DNA of 64,000 nucleotides, taken from contig CAVTJP010000005.1 of assembly GCA_963735085.1 (NCBI GenBank), forward strand, positions 2,599,594-2,663,593, written 5' to 3'. Positions 8,569-17,907 of the stretch are shown in pieces. The position numbers and the translations under genes were made by a program. The notes beneath the pieces are model-generated. The model was not told where the DNA came from. It saw only the letters and a program-made list of their open reading frames with translations, and searched no databases. Each line of letters starts with the position of its first letter. The first letter of the stretch is position 1. Origin of the DNA: DATJGR01 sp963735085 (GTDB lineage: Bacteria; Pseudomonadota; Gammaproteobacteria; Pseudomonadales; Azotimanducaceae).

Positions 8569-9580
8569 ATCCGCCGAGCACGACTTCAGCCAGTGTGCGT
8601 AACTCGATTGCGTTGCGGGCCGACACCAGTAACGACGTTACCGGCGTTTCCCGCCACGCAGCGAGGCGTTCCTTGATCCGGCCGAGGGGACCGACCAGCG
8701 AGATTTCGTCTGCCAGCTTGGTCGGCACCGCGAGGGCGGCCTCCTGCTTACGACCGGCGAGATACAATTCCTGGATTCGGTTCGCTTCGCCTTCGAAGCC
8801 CATGCGCGAAACGAGTTCCTTATGAAAATTGCGCTGCTTCGCGCCCATGCCGCCAACATACAGTGCGAGCATGTTCTTGATCGGCAGCAGTCCCTTCTCG
8901 ATATCGTCGGTGACGTTGACTACGACGCCTTGTGAGATCTCGAAGCCGGGGCGGGCGTTCGACAGGGATGCGCGATACACGTCGTTGCGAAACGGCGAGT
9001 AGTACAGCGGCAACCAGCCATCGGCGATTTCGGCTGCCAGCGCCACGTTCTTCGGCCCTTCGGCGCCCATGAAGATCGGCAGATCGGCGCGCAACGGATG
9101 CACGATCGATTTCAACGGTTTGCCGAGTCCCCACGCGCCGGCGCCGGTGTAGGGCAATGGATAGTGAAAACCGGCGTTGGCGACCGGTGCTTCGCGGCGC
9201 AACACCTGCCGGATAATGTCGATGTATTCGCGGGTGCGAGCCAGCGGTTGGCTGAACGGCGCACCGTACCAGCCTTCCACCACTTGAGGACCGGACACGC
9301 CGAGCCCGAGAATCATGCGACCGCTACTGAGATGATCCAACGTCATGGCTGCCATCGCGGTCGCCGTCGGCGTGCGCGCCGACAACTGACACACGCCGGT
9401 GCCGAGGCGAATGCGTTGAGTGTTGGCGCCGATCCACGCGAGCGGTGTCAGCGCATCGGAACCATACGCTTCCGCCGTCCACACCGAATCGTAGCCCAGG
9501 CGCTCTGCTTCCTGAACGAGCGCGACGAACCCGGTCGGTGGTGTGGAACTCCAATAGCCCAGTTGAAGCCCCAGTTTCAT
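8567..9580 (-). CDS. LLM class F420/flavin-dependent oxidoreductase
   Basis: 337-residue TIM-barrel protein of the luciferase-like monooxygenase superfamily. It opens with MKLGLQLGYW, and contains LGYDSVWTAEAYGSDA, IRLGTGV, LDHLSSGRMILGLGVSGPQ and a C-terminal helix typical of the F420-dependent subgroup (LLM_F420). The overall match is to oxidoreductases that use F420 or FMN; which cofactor cannot be told here. Start ATG at 9580 has a GAGGT site nine bases upstream. It follows ligD on the same strand with 75 bases between, so co-transcription is possible but no functional link is evident. Confidence 0.87.
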   Translation of the reverse strand: MKLGLQLGYWSSTPPTGFVALVQEAERLGYDSVWTAEAYGSDALTPLAWIGANTQRIRLGTGVCQLSARTPTATAMAAMTLDHLSSGRMILGLGVSGPQVVEGWYGAPFSQPLARTREYIDIIRQVLRREAPVANAGFHYPLPYTGAGAWGLGKPLKSIVHPLRADLPIFMGAEGPKNVALAAEIADGWLPLYYSPFRNDVYRASLSNARPGFEISQGVVVNVTDDIEKGLLPIKNMLALYVGGMGAKQRNFHKELVSRMGFEGEANRIQELYLAGRKQEAALAVPTKLADEISLVGPLGRIKERLAAWRETPVTSLLVSARNAIELRTLAEVVLGG

Positions 9581-9655
9581 GACAATTACCTCAGTTGCAT
9601 GTGTCGCGGAAAAATCAAGTATAGCCTCGATGTATCAAGTCGCGTCCGCCGTCAC

Positions 9656-12184
9656 TCAGTGCGCGATTGACGCCAGCTTCGCCAACGTACGTGTAAGGTC
9701 GGCGCGATCGCTCAGGAGGCCACCCCACGGATCGTCTTTTCGGACACTCATCCGCCGCGGCGCATTGCTGATCGTAAACTTGTCGTTCCTCAATCGGCTC
9801 GTCAGCTCCTCCCACCGTAGCGGCATCGAAACGCCGGCACTCGGCTCGGCGCGCGCGCTGAACGGGGCGACCAGCAAGCGCCCATGACCGTTCTGCAGGT
9901 AGTCGATGTACACCTTCTGTTCGCGGCGCCGTACGCTGCGTACGATGGTTGCGATCTTCGGATAGCGGTCGATGATGATGCGCGCCAACACATGCGCGAG
10001 GGTGCGCGCGTGCTCGTGGGTAAGCTGATTGGCCAGCGGGATCAGCACGTGCAGGCCCGATGCGCCGCTGGTCTTCAGATACGCCGGCAATTCCACTTCG
10101 AGCGCGAGTTCGTGAATTGCGCGCGCCACTGAAATGACCGATGCGAATGGTGCATCCTTCGGGTCCAGATCGAGTACGCACCAGTCGGGATGTGCCAGGT
10201 CGCCGACCCGACAATGCCAGGTGTGGATCGGAATCGTGCCGAGGTTGATCAGGTAGCGCAGTGACGCGGCGTCGTCGACGATGAAATAGTTCACCTCGCG
10301 CTCTGCACTTTCACTCCATAGGGTTTCGCGCCGAATCCACTCTGGCACGAACGCCGGCGCGTCGCGCTGATAGAACGATTTGCCATGAATGCCGTCGGGA
10401 AAGCGCGTCAGTACGACGGGACGGTCCTCGAGGTACGGCAGCAGCCACGGCGCGATTGCGTCGTAGTAATCGACCAGATCGCCTTTGGTCAATCCGAGTT
10501 CCGGATAGAACACTTTGTCTGGGTGGCTGATGATGACGCGGTGTTCGTCGACATTGATCCGTGGTGCGCGTATCGGTTCATCGAACTGCGAAATGCATTC
10601 ATCCTCGCGTTTATCGGTGCGCATTCGGACGAATACCGGCTGGCGCAAATGACCCGCCGCCGTGTACTCCCGAAACGCCACCTCGCAGACCAGTTTGGGT
10701 TTCACCCAATGACCGGCGTCGTCGTTGAGCGGATCACTCTCGGGCAACTTGCGCAGTTGCGCCTCTACGTCGTCGCGCAGGGCGCCGCTGAGTCCTGAGC
10801 CGACGCGTCCGACAGGCGTGAGCTCGCCGCCACGATATTCGGCCAGCATCAATGCACCCAAGGCGCGGCGGTTTGATCGTTGCGCTGTCCAGCCGACGAC
10901 GACGAAGTCGCCGGTGCGGCGCGTGCGCACCTTGACCCAATCGGCTGAGCGGCCGCCGTGATAATGGCTCGCGGCGCGTTTTCCGACGATGCCCTCGATG
11001 CCGAGGTGCTTTGCTGCGGAGAATGCAGCGCGGCCTTTCGTCAAGACATGCTGTGAGTAGCGCACCGGCCCTGTACTCGGCAATACGCTGGCAAGCAGCT
11101 TCTTGCGATCGATCAACGTGAGTGCCCGCAGGTCGCGGTGCATCGCTTCGATCAGATCGAATGCATAGAACGTGGCCGGCTCGTGGCGGCCGGCAGTGAC
11201 GATCTGCGAACGACTGGACAATGCCGCGCGCGCTTGCAGTGCCGAAAAACTCGGTCGCCCGGTGGCGTCGTTGACGACGAGTTCGCCATCGATCAGCAAT
11301 TGCCGATACGGCAACATGCCAACCGCGTTCGCAATGTCCGGAAATTGCTCGGTCAACGGCAACGCGTTGCGCGACAGCAACCGAACGCCGTCTGGTGATT
11401 TCTCGGCGAACAGCCTATAGCCGTCGTATTTGAACTCGAAGGCCCAGCCATTGCGGTCGAACGCTTCGCCACCATCCGCCGCGGCGCTTGCGAGCATCGG
11501 TGTTGGCAGCGTCCGATTGGCGCGCAGTTCAGGTAGACCTCGCCGCTTCAGCGTGCGCAGCAGCTTCGCTTCATTCGCGTGTGGGGTGGCTGCCTCGGCG
11601 AGCGTGAGGCCGGACAGAATCGAATCGTCGGCGTAGTGATGCGCCGCGTCGCGCGCTTGCTCGTCGCGCTCCTTGATCAGCAACCAGTCTTGCGCCTTCC
11701 GCATGCGTACGAGGGTCCAGCGGCCGCGCAGTTTGTGGCCGTGCAGGTCGAACAGCAGCTTGCCCTGCTGCCACCCCTGCACGAAATCGTTCAGCGACGT
11801 CCAGGTGCCGCGGTCCCAGACGATAACGTAACCGGCACCGTAGTTGCCCGGCGCGATCGCGCCCTCGAAGTCCGCGTACTCGATTGGATGATCTTCGACG
11901 AGTGCGGCGAAGCGCTTGTCGGCGGGATTCGCCGATGGACCCTTCGGCACCGCCCATGAGCGCAACACCCCATCGATTTCCAGGCGGAAGTCGAAATGCA
12001 GATGCCGGGCACGGTGTTGCTGAACCACGAACAGGCCGCCACTCGCGGCAGTGGATTGCGGTGTCGCGCCAAACGGCTCGGCGGTGTTGGACGCGCGTCG
12101 TTTGCGCCGATAGCTGTCGAGTGGCCTGCGCGATTTCCCTGGCTTGCCTGCGGCGCGTGGCCCGGGGGCCTTTCTTGAGGGCAT
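9656..12184 (-). CDS. ligD: multifunctional DNA ligase D
   Basis: 842-residue NHEJ ligase with domains in the order phosphoesterase, ligase, polymerase. The 3'-phosphoesterase domain spans about 48-175 (QQHRARHLHFDFRLE, FEGAIAPGNYGAG). The ATP-dependent ligase domain spans about 225-525, with the adenylated lysine at 252 in FKYDGYR and the later motif IEGIVGKR. The primase/polymerase domain covers about 545-842, with the metal-binding LDLDP near 671-675. All three active centres look intact. It repairs double-strand breaks with Ku by trimming, filling and sealing ends. It is divergent from ku with only 49 bases between the start codons, so one bidirectional promoter region must serve both. 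Confidence 0.96.
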   Translation of the reverse strand: MPSRKAPGPRAAGKPGKSRRPLDSYRRKRRASNTAEPFGATPQSTAASGGLFVVQQHRARHLHFDFRLEIDGVLRSWAVPKGPSANPADKRFAALVEDHPIEYADFEGAIAPGNYGAGYVIVWDRGTWTSLNDFVQGWQQGKLLFDLHGHKLRGRWTLVRMRKAQDWLLIKERDEQARDAAHHYADDSILSGLTLAEAATPHANEAKLLRTLKRRGLPELRANRTLPTPMLASAAADGGEAFDRNGWAFEFKYDGYRLFAEKSPDGVRLLSRNALPLTEQFPDIANAVGMLPYRQLLIDGELVVNDATGRPSFSALQARAALSSRSQIVTAGRHEPATFYAFDLIEAMHRDLRALTLIDRKKLLASVLPSTGPVRYSQHVLTKGRAAFSAAKHLGIEGIVGKRAASHYHGGRSADWVKVRTRRTGDFVVVGWTAQRSNRRALGALMLAEYRGGELTPVGRVGSGLSGALRDDVEAQLRKLPESDPLNDDAGHWVKPKLVCEVAFREYTAAGHLRQPVFVRMRTDKREDECISQFDEPIRAPRINVDEHRVIISHPDKVFYPELGLTKGDLVDYYDAIAPWLLPYLEDRPVVLTRFPDGIHGKSFYQRDAPAFVPEWIRRETLWSESAEREVNYFIVDDAASLRYLINLGTIPIHTWHCRVGDLAHPDWCVLDLDPKDAPFASVISVARAIHELALEVELPAYLKTSGASGLHVLIPLANQLTHEHARTLAHVLARIIIDRYPKIATIVRSVRRREQKVYIDYLQNGHGRLLVAPFSARAEPSAGVSMPLRWEELTSRLRNDKFTISNAPRRMSVRKDDPWGGLLSDRADLTRTLAKLASIAH

Positions 12185-12233
12185 TAGAACGCTGCGCTAT
12201 AGTCCTGCGGTCGCCAGATGTGGAAACGAGACG

Positions 12234-13100
12234 ATGGCCGCGCGCGCACTTGCTTCGGGTACGATTTCATTTGGACTGGTGGCGATCCCCGTCAAACTGT
12301 ACTCCACTGTCGATACGACGAAGGCGATTCATTTCAACTACCTGGCCCAGGACGGCTCGCGTCTGAAGCAGCAATACGTCAGTGCGTCGGACGGCAAAGT
12401 AGTCGAGCCGAAGGAGAAGGTCCAGGGATACGAATTCCAGAAAGGCCAGTATGTAACGTTCACGCCGGACGAGTTGAAGGCGATGAACGTAGAGGCAACC
12501 AATGCGATTGATATCGCCGAATTCATTCCGCTGGAAGATGTCGAGCGGATCTTCATCGAAAAGGTCTATTATCTCGGTCCGGATAAAGGCGCCGCGCGCT
12601 CCTATCACCTGCTACGCGCCGCACTGAGCGATACCCGCCGCGCGGCGCTGGCGAAGTACGCAGCGCGCGGCAAAAGCTACCTTGTGCTGATACGTCCGAT
12701 GGGTGACGGTCTGGTGATGGAGCAGCTCAAGCATCTCGAAGAACTGCGACCGTTCGCCGAAGTGCCGCTCGAAACGACATCGGTCGATCCGGGCGAGCTG
12801 AAACTCGCGATTCAGATCATCGAGCAACGTACCAACGAGCATTTCGAACCGGAAAAGTACACCGACGAAATCCGCTCGCGGATGCTCGAGTTGATAGAAC
12901 AGAAGGTCAAAGGAAAGGAGATCTCCGTAGCGCCGGAAGAGCGGCCTGCGGCGAAGATCATCGACCTGATGGAAGCGTTGAAAGCATCGGTCGCAGGTGC
13001 CGGCGCATCTGCGGCGGGCCGTCCGCGCAAACCGGCGCAGCGGGCTGCTAAAAAGCCGGCGACCACCATCAAGAAGGGCACCAAGCGAAAGAGCGGATGA
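12234..13100 (+). CDS. ku: Ku protein, non-homologous end joining
   Basis: 288-residue bacterial Ku. It begins MAARALASGTISFGLVAIPVKLY, the conserved start of the Ku core, and includes KGYEF-like YEFQKGQYV and the LEDVERIFIEK segment. The core homodimerises as a ring on broken DNA ends and recruits LigD. The C-terminus from about 260 is a lysine/arginine/proline tail, as in many bacterial Ku proteins, where such tails aid DNA binding and ligase stimulation. The ATG at 12234 is chosen because the longer in-frame extension runs into the divergent ligD start and is not conserved. The last four bases overlap the next gene (ATGA). Confidence 0.96.
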   Translation: MAARALASGTISFGLVAIPVKLYSTVDTTKAIHFNYLAQDGSRLKQQYVSASDGKVVEPKEKVQGYEFQKGQYVTFTPDELKAMNVEATNAIDIAEFIPLEDVERIFIEKVYYLGPDKGAARSYHLLRAALSDTRRAALAKYAARGKSYLVLIRPMGDGLVMEQLKHLEELRPFAEVPLETTSVDPGELKLAIQIIEQRTNEHFEPEKYTDEIRSRMLELIEQKVKGKEISVAPEERPAAKIIDLMEALKASVAGAGASAAGRPRKPAQRAAKKPATTIKKGTKRKSG

Positions 13101-13918
13101 CCGGTTACGCGACCCGTGACGTTTCCGAACTGATCGGCTTCAACGCTGATCAGGTTCGCCACTACGTCCGGCGTGGCCTACTGACCCCGGAACGCGGCGG
13201 TCGCGGCGAGTACCGGTTTTCGTTTCAGGATGTCGTGCTGCTGCGCACTGCCAAGGGCCTGGTCGATGCAAAGGTCTCTTCGCGCCGAGCCCATCGGGTA
13301 TTGCTGAAGCTGAAGGACGAACTCGCGACGGTAAAGTCACTGTCCGCGGTACGCATCTTCGCCGACGGCAACCATGTCGTCGTCCGCGAAGACAGTTCGG
13401 TCTGGAATGCCGAATCGGGCCAGGGCCATCTCGATTTTGCGGTCAGCGAACTCGCCGACAACGTCGCGGCGCTTGGCCGGCGCAAGCAGGATGTGCTCGC
13501 GGCAACGGCGGAACTCGACAGCGACGACTGGTACAACCTCGGCCTCGACTTCGAAGAGATCGAACCGGAGCGCGCGCCGGAGGCGTATCAGCGGGCGATT
13601 GCCCTGGATCCGGGCAACGCAGATGCGCACGTAAATCTCGGACGCCTGTATCAAATGAAAGGCCAACTGCAGGCAGCGCGTCGTTACTACCGCAAAGCCA
13701 TCGAGATCGTTGCGGACCATCAGCTGGCGTTGTACAACCTCGGCACGCTGTTCGACGAGCTCGAACAGCTCGACACCGCGGCGCAGTATTACCGTCAGGC
13801 GTTTCATATTCCGGATGCGCACTACAATCTTGCGCGTATCTGCGAGATGCAGGGAGATGAACTCGCGGCGCTGCGGCACCTGCGCCGCTATCAGCAGCTC
13901 CTCGAAGCGGTCGACTGA
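13097..13918 (+). CDS. MerR-type HTH and TPR fusion protein
   Basis: 273-residue protein. Residues about 4-70 form a MerR-like winged helix (YATRDVSELIGFNADQVRHYVRRGLLTP, then a basic wing and an EYRFSFQDVVLLR helix). Residues about 145-265 contain three to four tetratricopeptide repeats (YQRAIALDPGNADAHVNLGRLY and similar). The middle links them with a beta-rich segment. Its ATG overlaps the ku stop by four bases, so it is co-translated with Ku. A DNA-binding head with a protein-binding tail suggests a regulator or accessory of end joining; this is inference from position. No metal- or ligand-binding cysteines of classic MerR sensors are present. Confidence 0.85.
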   Translation: MTGYATRDVSELIGFNADQVRHYVRRGLLTPERGGRGEYRFSFQDVVLLRTAKGLVDAKVSSRRAHRVLLKLKDELATVKSLSAVRIFADGNHVVVREDSSVWNAESGQGHLDFAVSELADNVAALGRRKQDVLAATAELDSDDWYNLGLDFEEIEPERAPEAYQRAIALDPGNADAHVNLGRLYQMKGQLQAARRYYRKAIEIVADHQLALYNLGTLFDELEQLDTAAQYYRQAFHIPDAHYNLARICEMQGDELAALRHLRRYQQLLEAVD

Positions 13919-13931
13919 CTCGCACGGTGAT

Positions 13932-16229
13932 TCACGTCAGGTTGACGAGCGGGATGAGCTGCGATCGGTCGAAGCGGCGCCGGCCCCAGCGGATCAGTGC
14001 CGCAAACGCGGCGGCCAGTCCAACGAGCGCCAGCGCAATTGTGATTGAGGCGGACTCCGGAGCGCTGGCAAATATTCCGATCTGGAACGCGATGACCGCG
14101 AAGCAATAAGCGGTCACGACCGACCAGGCGGTGCTGAAGGTTGCCCAGAACCCGCCGAGTTCTTTGTAGATTGCGCCGATCGTCGCCACACACGGCATAT
14201 ACAGCAGAATGAACACCAGATAGGCGAAGGCAGCCAGACTGGTTGCGAACAGCCGTTGCATCTGCTCGATGGTCGTCAGCGCCACGTTCTGTTGTTTGGC
14301 CTGCGCCGCTGTGTTGCGCAGGTCGCCGAGGTTCAGACCGAGCGGATCGGTTACGCGTTGCGCCAAGGTGCTCAGATTGGCCGGCACGCTGGCGGCGGCG
14401 GCGTGCAGAGTGCCCCAGAAATCGAAACCGGTCTTAGCCTGATCGATCCCGTCCAGATTTTCGTACAGCGCGTTCAGCGTGCCGACGACCACTTCCTTCG
14501 CAAATACGCCGGTGAAAATGCCGACGGTTGCCGGCCAGTTGTCGTTGGTGATGCCCATTGGCGCGAACGCCGGCGTCAACGTACGGCCGATCGCCGACAG
14601 CGCGGATTTGTTGGTGTTTTCATTGCCGACGCTACCGTCCATACCGACGGTGCTGACGAGATTCAAAACGATCACGACAGCGACGATTGCTTTGCCGGCA
14701 CGCATCACGAAGCCTTTCAGGCGCTGCCAGGTATGCATGAGCAGGCCGCGCAGCGTCGGCATGTGGTATGCCGGTAGCTCCATCACGAAGGTCGAGGTCG
14801 CGCGCGGTAACAAGTAACGTCGCACGATCATCGCCGACATCACCGCAACGGCGATGCCGACCAGATACAGTGCGAATACCACGTTTTCGCCGTTGCGCGG
14901 AAAGAACGCGACCGCAAACAGCGCGTACACCGTCAACCGTGCGCCGCATGACATATACGGCGCCATCAATGTCGTCAGCACGCGGTCGTGTTCGCTGTCC
15001 AGCGTGCGCGTCGCCATCACGGCGGGCACGTTGCAGCCGAAGCCGACGATCAACGGCACGAATGATTTTCCCGGCAGCCCGAGCCTACGCATGAGTCGAT
15101 CGACGATGAACGCCGCACGCCCCATATAGCCCGAGTCTTCGAGGAACGACAGAAACAGAAACATGCAGCCGATGATCGGGATGAACGTCGATACCAGCCG
15201 CACGCCGCCGCCCACGCCATCGGCGAGGAAGGTGCTCAGCCACACCGGTAACCCTATCCATGCATAGAGTTGTCGCGGGCCTTCGACGAACAGTGCGAGG
15301 CCAGATAGATCGAAGAAGTCGACGAACGCACTGCCCACGTTGATGGTGAACATGAACATCAGATACATCACGCCGAGAAACAGCGGAAACGCCAGCAGGC
15401 GATTCAAGAACACGGCGTCCAGCGTATCGGTGATCGTGTGACGCACCGGAGTCGTCTGCAGCGCGCCGGCCAACAGATTGTCGATGGCGTGATAGCGTGC
15501 GATGCTCAAGCCGTCGCCGTGCGTCGCGATGTCGCCGAGTGCATCTACGCGGCCGATCCGCCGTGCAACGGCATCATCGCCTTCGAGCAGCGCCGCTGCG
15601 ACGAATCTGCGATGGCGCGCTACGCCACGTTCGCCGAGTTCGCGAGACAGCGTCGCCAACGTCGTTTCCAACACGTGCGTCAGCTGGATGCCGCGCTTCG
15701 TATGCGCGTCCACGGTGGTGAAACCGGCGTGGTCGATCGCGCTTTGGATGACGTCCTTCAGCGTGCCGATACCTTCGCGGCGGCTGGCGATCAGCGGCAC
15801 CACCGGCGCGCCGATTGCGTCGCCGAGACGATATGGGTCGATGTGCATGCCGTGTCGATCGGCAACGTCCATCATGTTCAGCGCGACGATCACCGGGATG
15901 TCGAGATCGAGCAATTCGCCGGTTAGATACAGGCCGCGCGCGAGGCTCGACGCATCGACGACATTGATGATCGCGTCGATGTCGGCGTCGAGCAGATAGT
16001 CACGCGCAATTCGCGCGTCCTGCGCGTCGGTGGCGTTCACCGCAAGCAGGCTGTAGATGCCCGGCAGATCGACTACTTCGCAGCGCGTCTCGCCGTGGCG
16101 GTAGTGCCCGGACTTGCGTTCGACGGTCACGCCGGGCCAATTGCCAACCCGCTGGTGTGCACCGGTGAGCGCGTTGAACACGGTGGTCTTGCCGGCGTTC
16201 GGATTACCAATCAGCGCGATCGTAGTCAT
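13932..16229 (-). CDS. feoB: ferrous iron transporter B
   Basis: 765-residue inner-membrane Fe(II) transporter. The N-terminal G domain has G1 GNPNAGKT at residues 8-15, G3 DLPGIYSL and a NMMD-type G4. The C-terminal half is a polytopic membrane region with two Gate motifs, including GFGCNVPAVMATRT. The ATG at 16229 puts MTTIALIGNPNAGK at the N-terminus, as in other FeoB proteins; a longer reading frame upstream overlaps feoA and is not conserved. It overlaps feoA by four bases. The 3' end is 13 bases from the convergent HTH-TPR gene. No feoC is visible. Confidence 0.95.
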   Translation of the reverse strand: MTTIALIGNPNAGKTTVFNALTGAHQRVGNWPGVTVERKSGHYRHGETRCEVVDLPGIYSLLAVNATDAQDARIARDYLLDADIDAIINVVDASSLARGLYLTGELLDLDIPVIVALNMMDVADRHGMHIDPYRLGDAIGAPVVPLIASRREGIGTLKDVIQSAIDHAGFTTVDAHTKRGIQLTHVLETTLATLSRELGERGVARHRRFVAAALLEGDDAVARRIGRVDALGDIATHGDGLSIARYHAIDNLLAGALQTTPVRHTITDTLDAVFLNRLLAFPLFLGVMYLMFMFTINVGSAFVDFFDLSGLALFVEGPRQLYAWIGLPVWLSTFLADGVGGGVRLVSTFIPIIGCMFLFLSFLEDSGYMGRAAFIVDRLMRRLGLPGKSFVPLIVGFGCNVPAVMATRTLDSEHDRVLTTLMAPYMSCGARLTVYALFAVAFFPRNGENVVFALYLVGIAVAVMSAMIVRRYLLPRATSTFVMELPAYHMPTLRGLLMHTWQRLKGFVMRAGKAIVAVVIVLNLVSTVGMDGSVGNENTNKSALSAIGRTLTPAFAPMGITNDNWPATVGIFTGVFAKEVVVGTLNALYENLDGIDQAKTGFDFWGTLHAAAASVPANLSTLAQRVTDPLGLNLGDLRNTAAQAKQQNVALTTIEQMQRLFATSLAAFAYLVFILLYMPCVATIGAIYKELGGFWATFSTAWSVVTAYCFAVIAFQIGIFASAPESASITIALALVGLAAAFAALIRWGRRRFDRSQLIPLVNLT

Positions 16230-16456
16230 AGCGGTTCGAGCAGCAAATCCTGTGCTTCGCTCGGCCGCAGCACGAGGCGGGCGCCGCGAAACTGAATTTC
16301 CACCGGGTCGCCGAGTGGCGCGAAGCGCACCAACTTGATCCGCGTTCCAGGGATCAGGCCGAGGCTCAACAGGTGGCGGGCATACGGGGCCGACGCCTCG
16401 CCGAACCCGACGACGCGCGCGCAATCACCCTTGTTGAGCTCGGACAGACGCACCAT
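16226..16456 (-). CDS. feoA: ferrous iron transport protein A
   Basis: 76-residue SH3-like FeoA. Typical residues include LSELNKGDCARV, a G-x-A-x-Y-x3-LLSLGLIPG segment and a C-terminal LRPSEAQDLLLE. It is needed for FeoB activity in organisms with an feoAB operon and acts at the cytoplasmic face. It is the first gene of the operon; its ATG lies 31 bases from a sequence that looks like a Fur box, so repression under iron sufficiency is expected. The stop overlaps the feoB start (ATGA), which couples their translation. Confidence 0.94.
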   Translation of the reverse strand: MVRLSELNKGDCARVVGFGEASAPYARHLLSLGLIPGTRIKLVRFAPLGDPVEIQFRGARLVLRPSEAQDLLLEPL

Positions 16457-16487
16457 CCTGACACTGTGCCATAGAAGTGGGCAATTT

Positions 16488-16510
16488 AAATAGCAATCGT
16501 TCTCATTTGC
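16488..16510 (-). promoter_or_regulatory. putative Fur box upstream of feoAB
   Basis: On the minus strand the sequence reads GCAAATGAGAACGATTGCTA then TTT. This matches the classic 19-bp Fur operator (GATAATGATAATCATTATC) in its GAGAA-x-GATTG-x-TATT pattern, with the two half sites facing each other. It lies 31-54 bases upstream of the feoA start, where it would cover the promoter. The fur gene itself follows upstream in the same orientation. The match is by eye and is not exact. Confidence 0.7.
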
Positions 16511-16575
16511 AACAAGGGGATTTACGGAGAGATGGTTTGCGGTGCGGACGGTTGGGTTTTTCTTTGTTCGGACGC

Positions 16576-16983
16576 TCAGGGCTGTTTGCGTTTGCGCACG
16601 TACAACACCAGTTCATGGTCTACGAGTTCGTAGCCGTGCTCGGTCGCGATTTCGTGCTGTAACGTCTCGATGCGTTCGTTGACGAACTCTGTCACGCGCC
16701 CGGTATCGACATCGACCATGTGATCGTGATGATCGTGTTTCGACACCTCGTATACCGCACGTCCGTCATCGAAATTGTGGCGTTCGACGATGCCCGCAGC
16801 GACGAACTGCGTCAGTACGCGATACACCGTCGCCAGTCCCACCGATTCGTCGGCACCGATGAGGTGCTTGTAGACGTCCTCTGCGCTGAGGTGATGCGGT
16901 TCGGCCTCCTCGAGGATCTCGAGCACGCGCAGGCGGGGTGTGGTGACCTTTAGACCTGCCTTGGTGAGTTCCGAACGAGCCAA
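16576..16983 (-). CDS. fur: ferric uptake regulator Fur
   Basis: 135-residue Fur with the DNA-binding winged helix (SELTKAGLKVTTPRLRVLEIL, VGLATVYRVLTQF) at residues 4-80 and the histidine-rich HDHHDHMVD metal site near 87-95. TTG at 16983 (MARSEL) is chosen because it gives the same N-terminus as Pseudomonas Fur; an ATG at 17031 would add sixteen non-conserved residues and cover a possible minus-10 element. Unlike E. coli Fur it has no cysteine anywhere, the usual CxxC being replaced by D-V-D-T. It therefore lacks the structural Cys zinc site. It sits upstream of feoAB and very likely represses it. Confidence 0.9.
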   Translation of the reverse strand: MARSELTKAGLKVTTPRLRVLEILEEAEPHHLSAEDVYKHLIGADESVGLATVYRVLTQFVAAGIVERHNFDDGRAVYEVSKHDHHDHMVDVDTGRVTEFVNERIETLQHEIATEHGYELVDHELVLYVRKRKQP

Positions 16984-17154
16984 TGGCGTTCTGCAGTGCA
17001 GTATCGATCGATCGCACCATAGCAGTTGCACTGTGCACTGCCTAGCGCGCGACCGCGGCGACGTGTTTGGTTTGGAAGTGCGTGTGGAGGTGTTGCGCCA
17101 CTGAGGCGAACGCGGTATGCCTGCGCATCGAATCTATCCGGGGAACGCAACGCC

Positions 17155-17901
17155 ATGATTGATCGCGAGCTCGACATCCAAACCGCCGACGGCCTGATGA
17201 ACACGTTCATTACCTATCCGGAGGAGGGCGGTCCGTTTCCGGTGGTGCTGTTCTACATGGATGCGCCAGGCAAGCGCGAGGAGTTGCACGATATGGCGCG
17301 GCGAATCGGCACTGCGGGTTACTACGTGGTGCTGCCAAACCTCTACTACCGTACCGAGCGCAATTTCGTCATCGATCCGAGCGAGGCCACACGCGCACGC
17401 ATGTTCGAATTGATGAATACGCTGAACAGCCGTCTTGTCAACGAAGATACCCAGGCGATCCTCGACTTTCTCGTTGGCGAGGAGCACGCCAGCAGCGGGC
17501 CGATCGGTTGCGTCGGCTACTGCATGAGCGGACCGTTCGTGCTGTCGGCGGCCGCTGAATTCGCGCCGCGGATGGCCGCCGCGGCGTCGTTCTACGGTGT
17601 GCGGCTGTGTACCGATGCGGCCGACTCACCGCACCGGACCGCGGATCGGATCACCGGCGAGTTGTACGTTGCGTGCGCCGAGACGGATTCATGGGCGCCA
17701 CCGGAGATGATCGAAGCGCTTGGCGCGCACCTCGCCCAGACGAAGACCCGCCATCGCATCGAGTGGTATCCAGGCACCCACCATGGCTTCGCGTTTCCGC
17801 AACGGCAAGGCATCTACGACAAGCGCGCTGCCGAGCGTCACTGGGAACGTCTGAACGCGCTGTTCGAACGGAATCTCAAACGTGAGTCAGCGCGGTGCTG
17901 A
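17155..17901 (+). CDS. dienelactone hydrolase family protein
   Basis: 248-residue alpha/beta hydrolase. The nucleophile is a cysteine, C123, in the G-Y-C-M-S-G elbow, as in dienelactone hydrolases rather than serine esterases. The catalytic histidine is in GTHHGFAFP near residue 208, and an acidic residue lies in the ETDSWAPP segment. Length matches the family. These enzymes open lactone rings in the chlorocatechol route, but many homologues have other ester substrates and nothing nearby points to aromatic degradation. ATG at 17155 follows a GGGGAA site; the longer reading frame upstream is not conserved. It ends at a bidirectional terminator. Confidence 0.88.
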   Translation: MIDRELDIQTADGLMNTFITYPEEGGPFPVVLFYMDAPGKREELHDMARRIGTAGYYVVLPNLYYRTERNFVIDPSEATRARMFELMNTLNSRLVNEDTQAILDFLVGEEHASSGPIGCVGYCMSGPFVLSAAAEFAPRMAAAASFYGVRLCTDAADSPHRTADRITGELYVACAETDSWAPPEMIEALGAHLAQTKTRHRIEWYPGTHHGFAFPQRQGIYDKRAAERHWERLNALFERNLKRESARC

Positions 17902-17907
17902 GAGCCC

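Noticed and set aside
12144..12233. Longer ku reading frame from 12144
   Set aside because: It overlaps the ligD start and adds thirty residues not typical of Ku; the ATG at 12234 matches the conserved start.
16984..17031. ATG at 17031 as start of fur
   Set aside because: It adds sixteen non-conserved residues; TTG at 16983 gives the N-terminus seen in Pseudomonas Fur.
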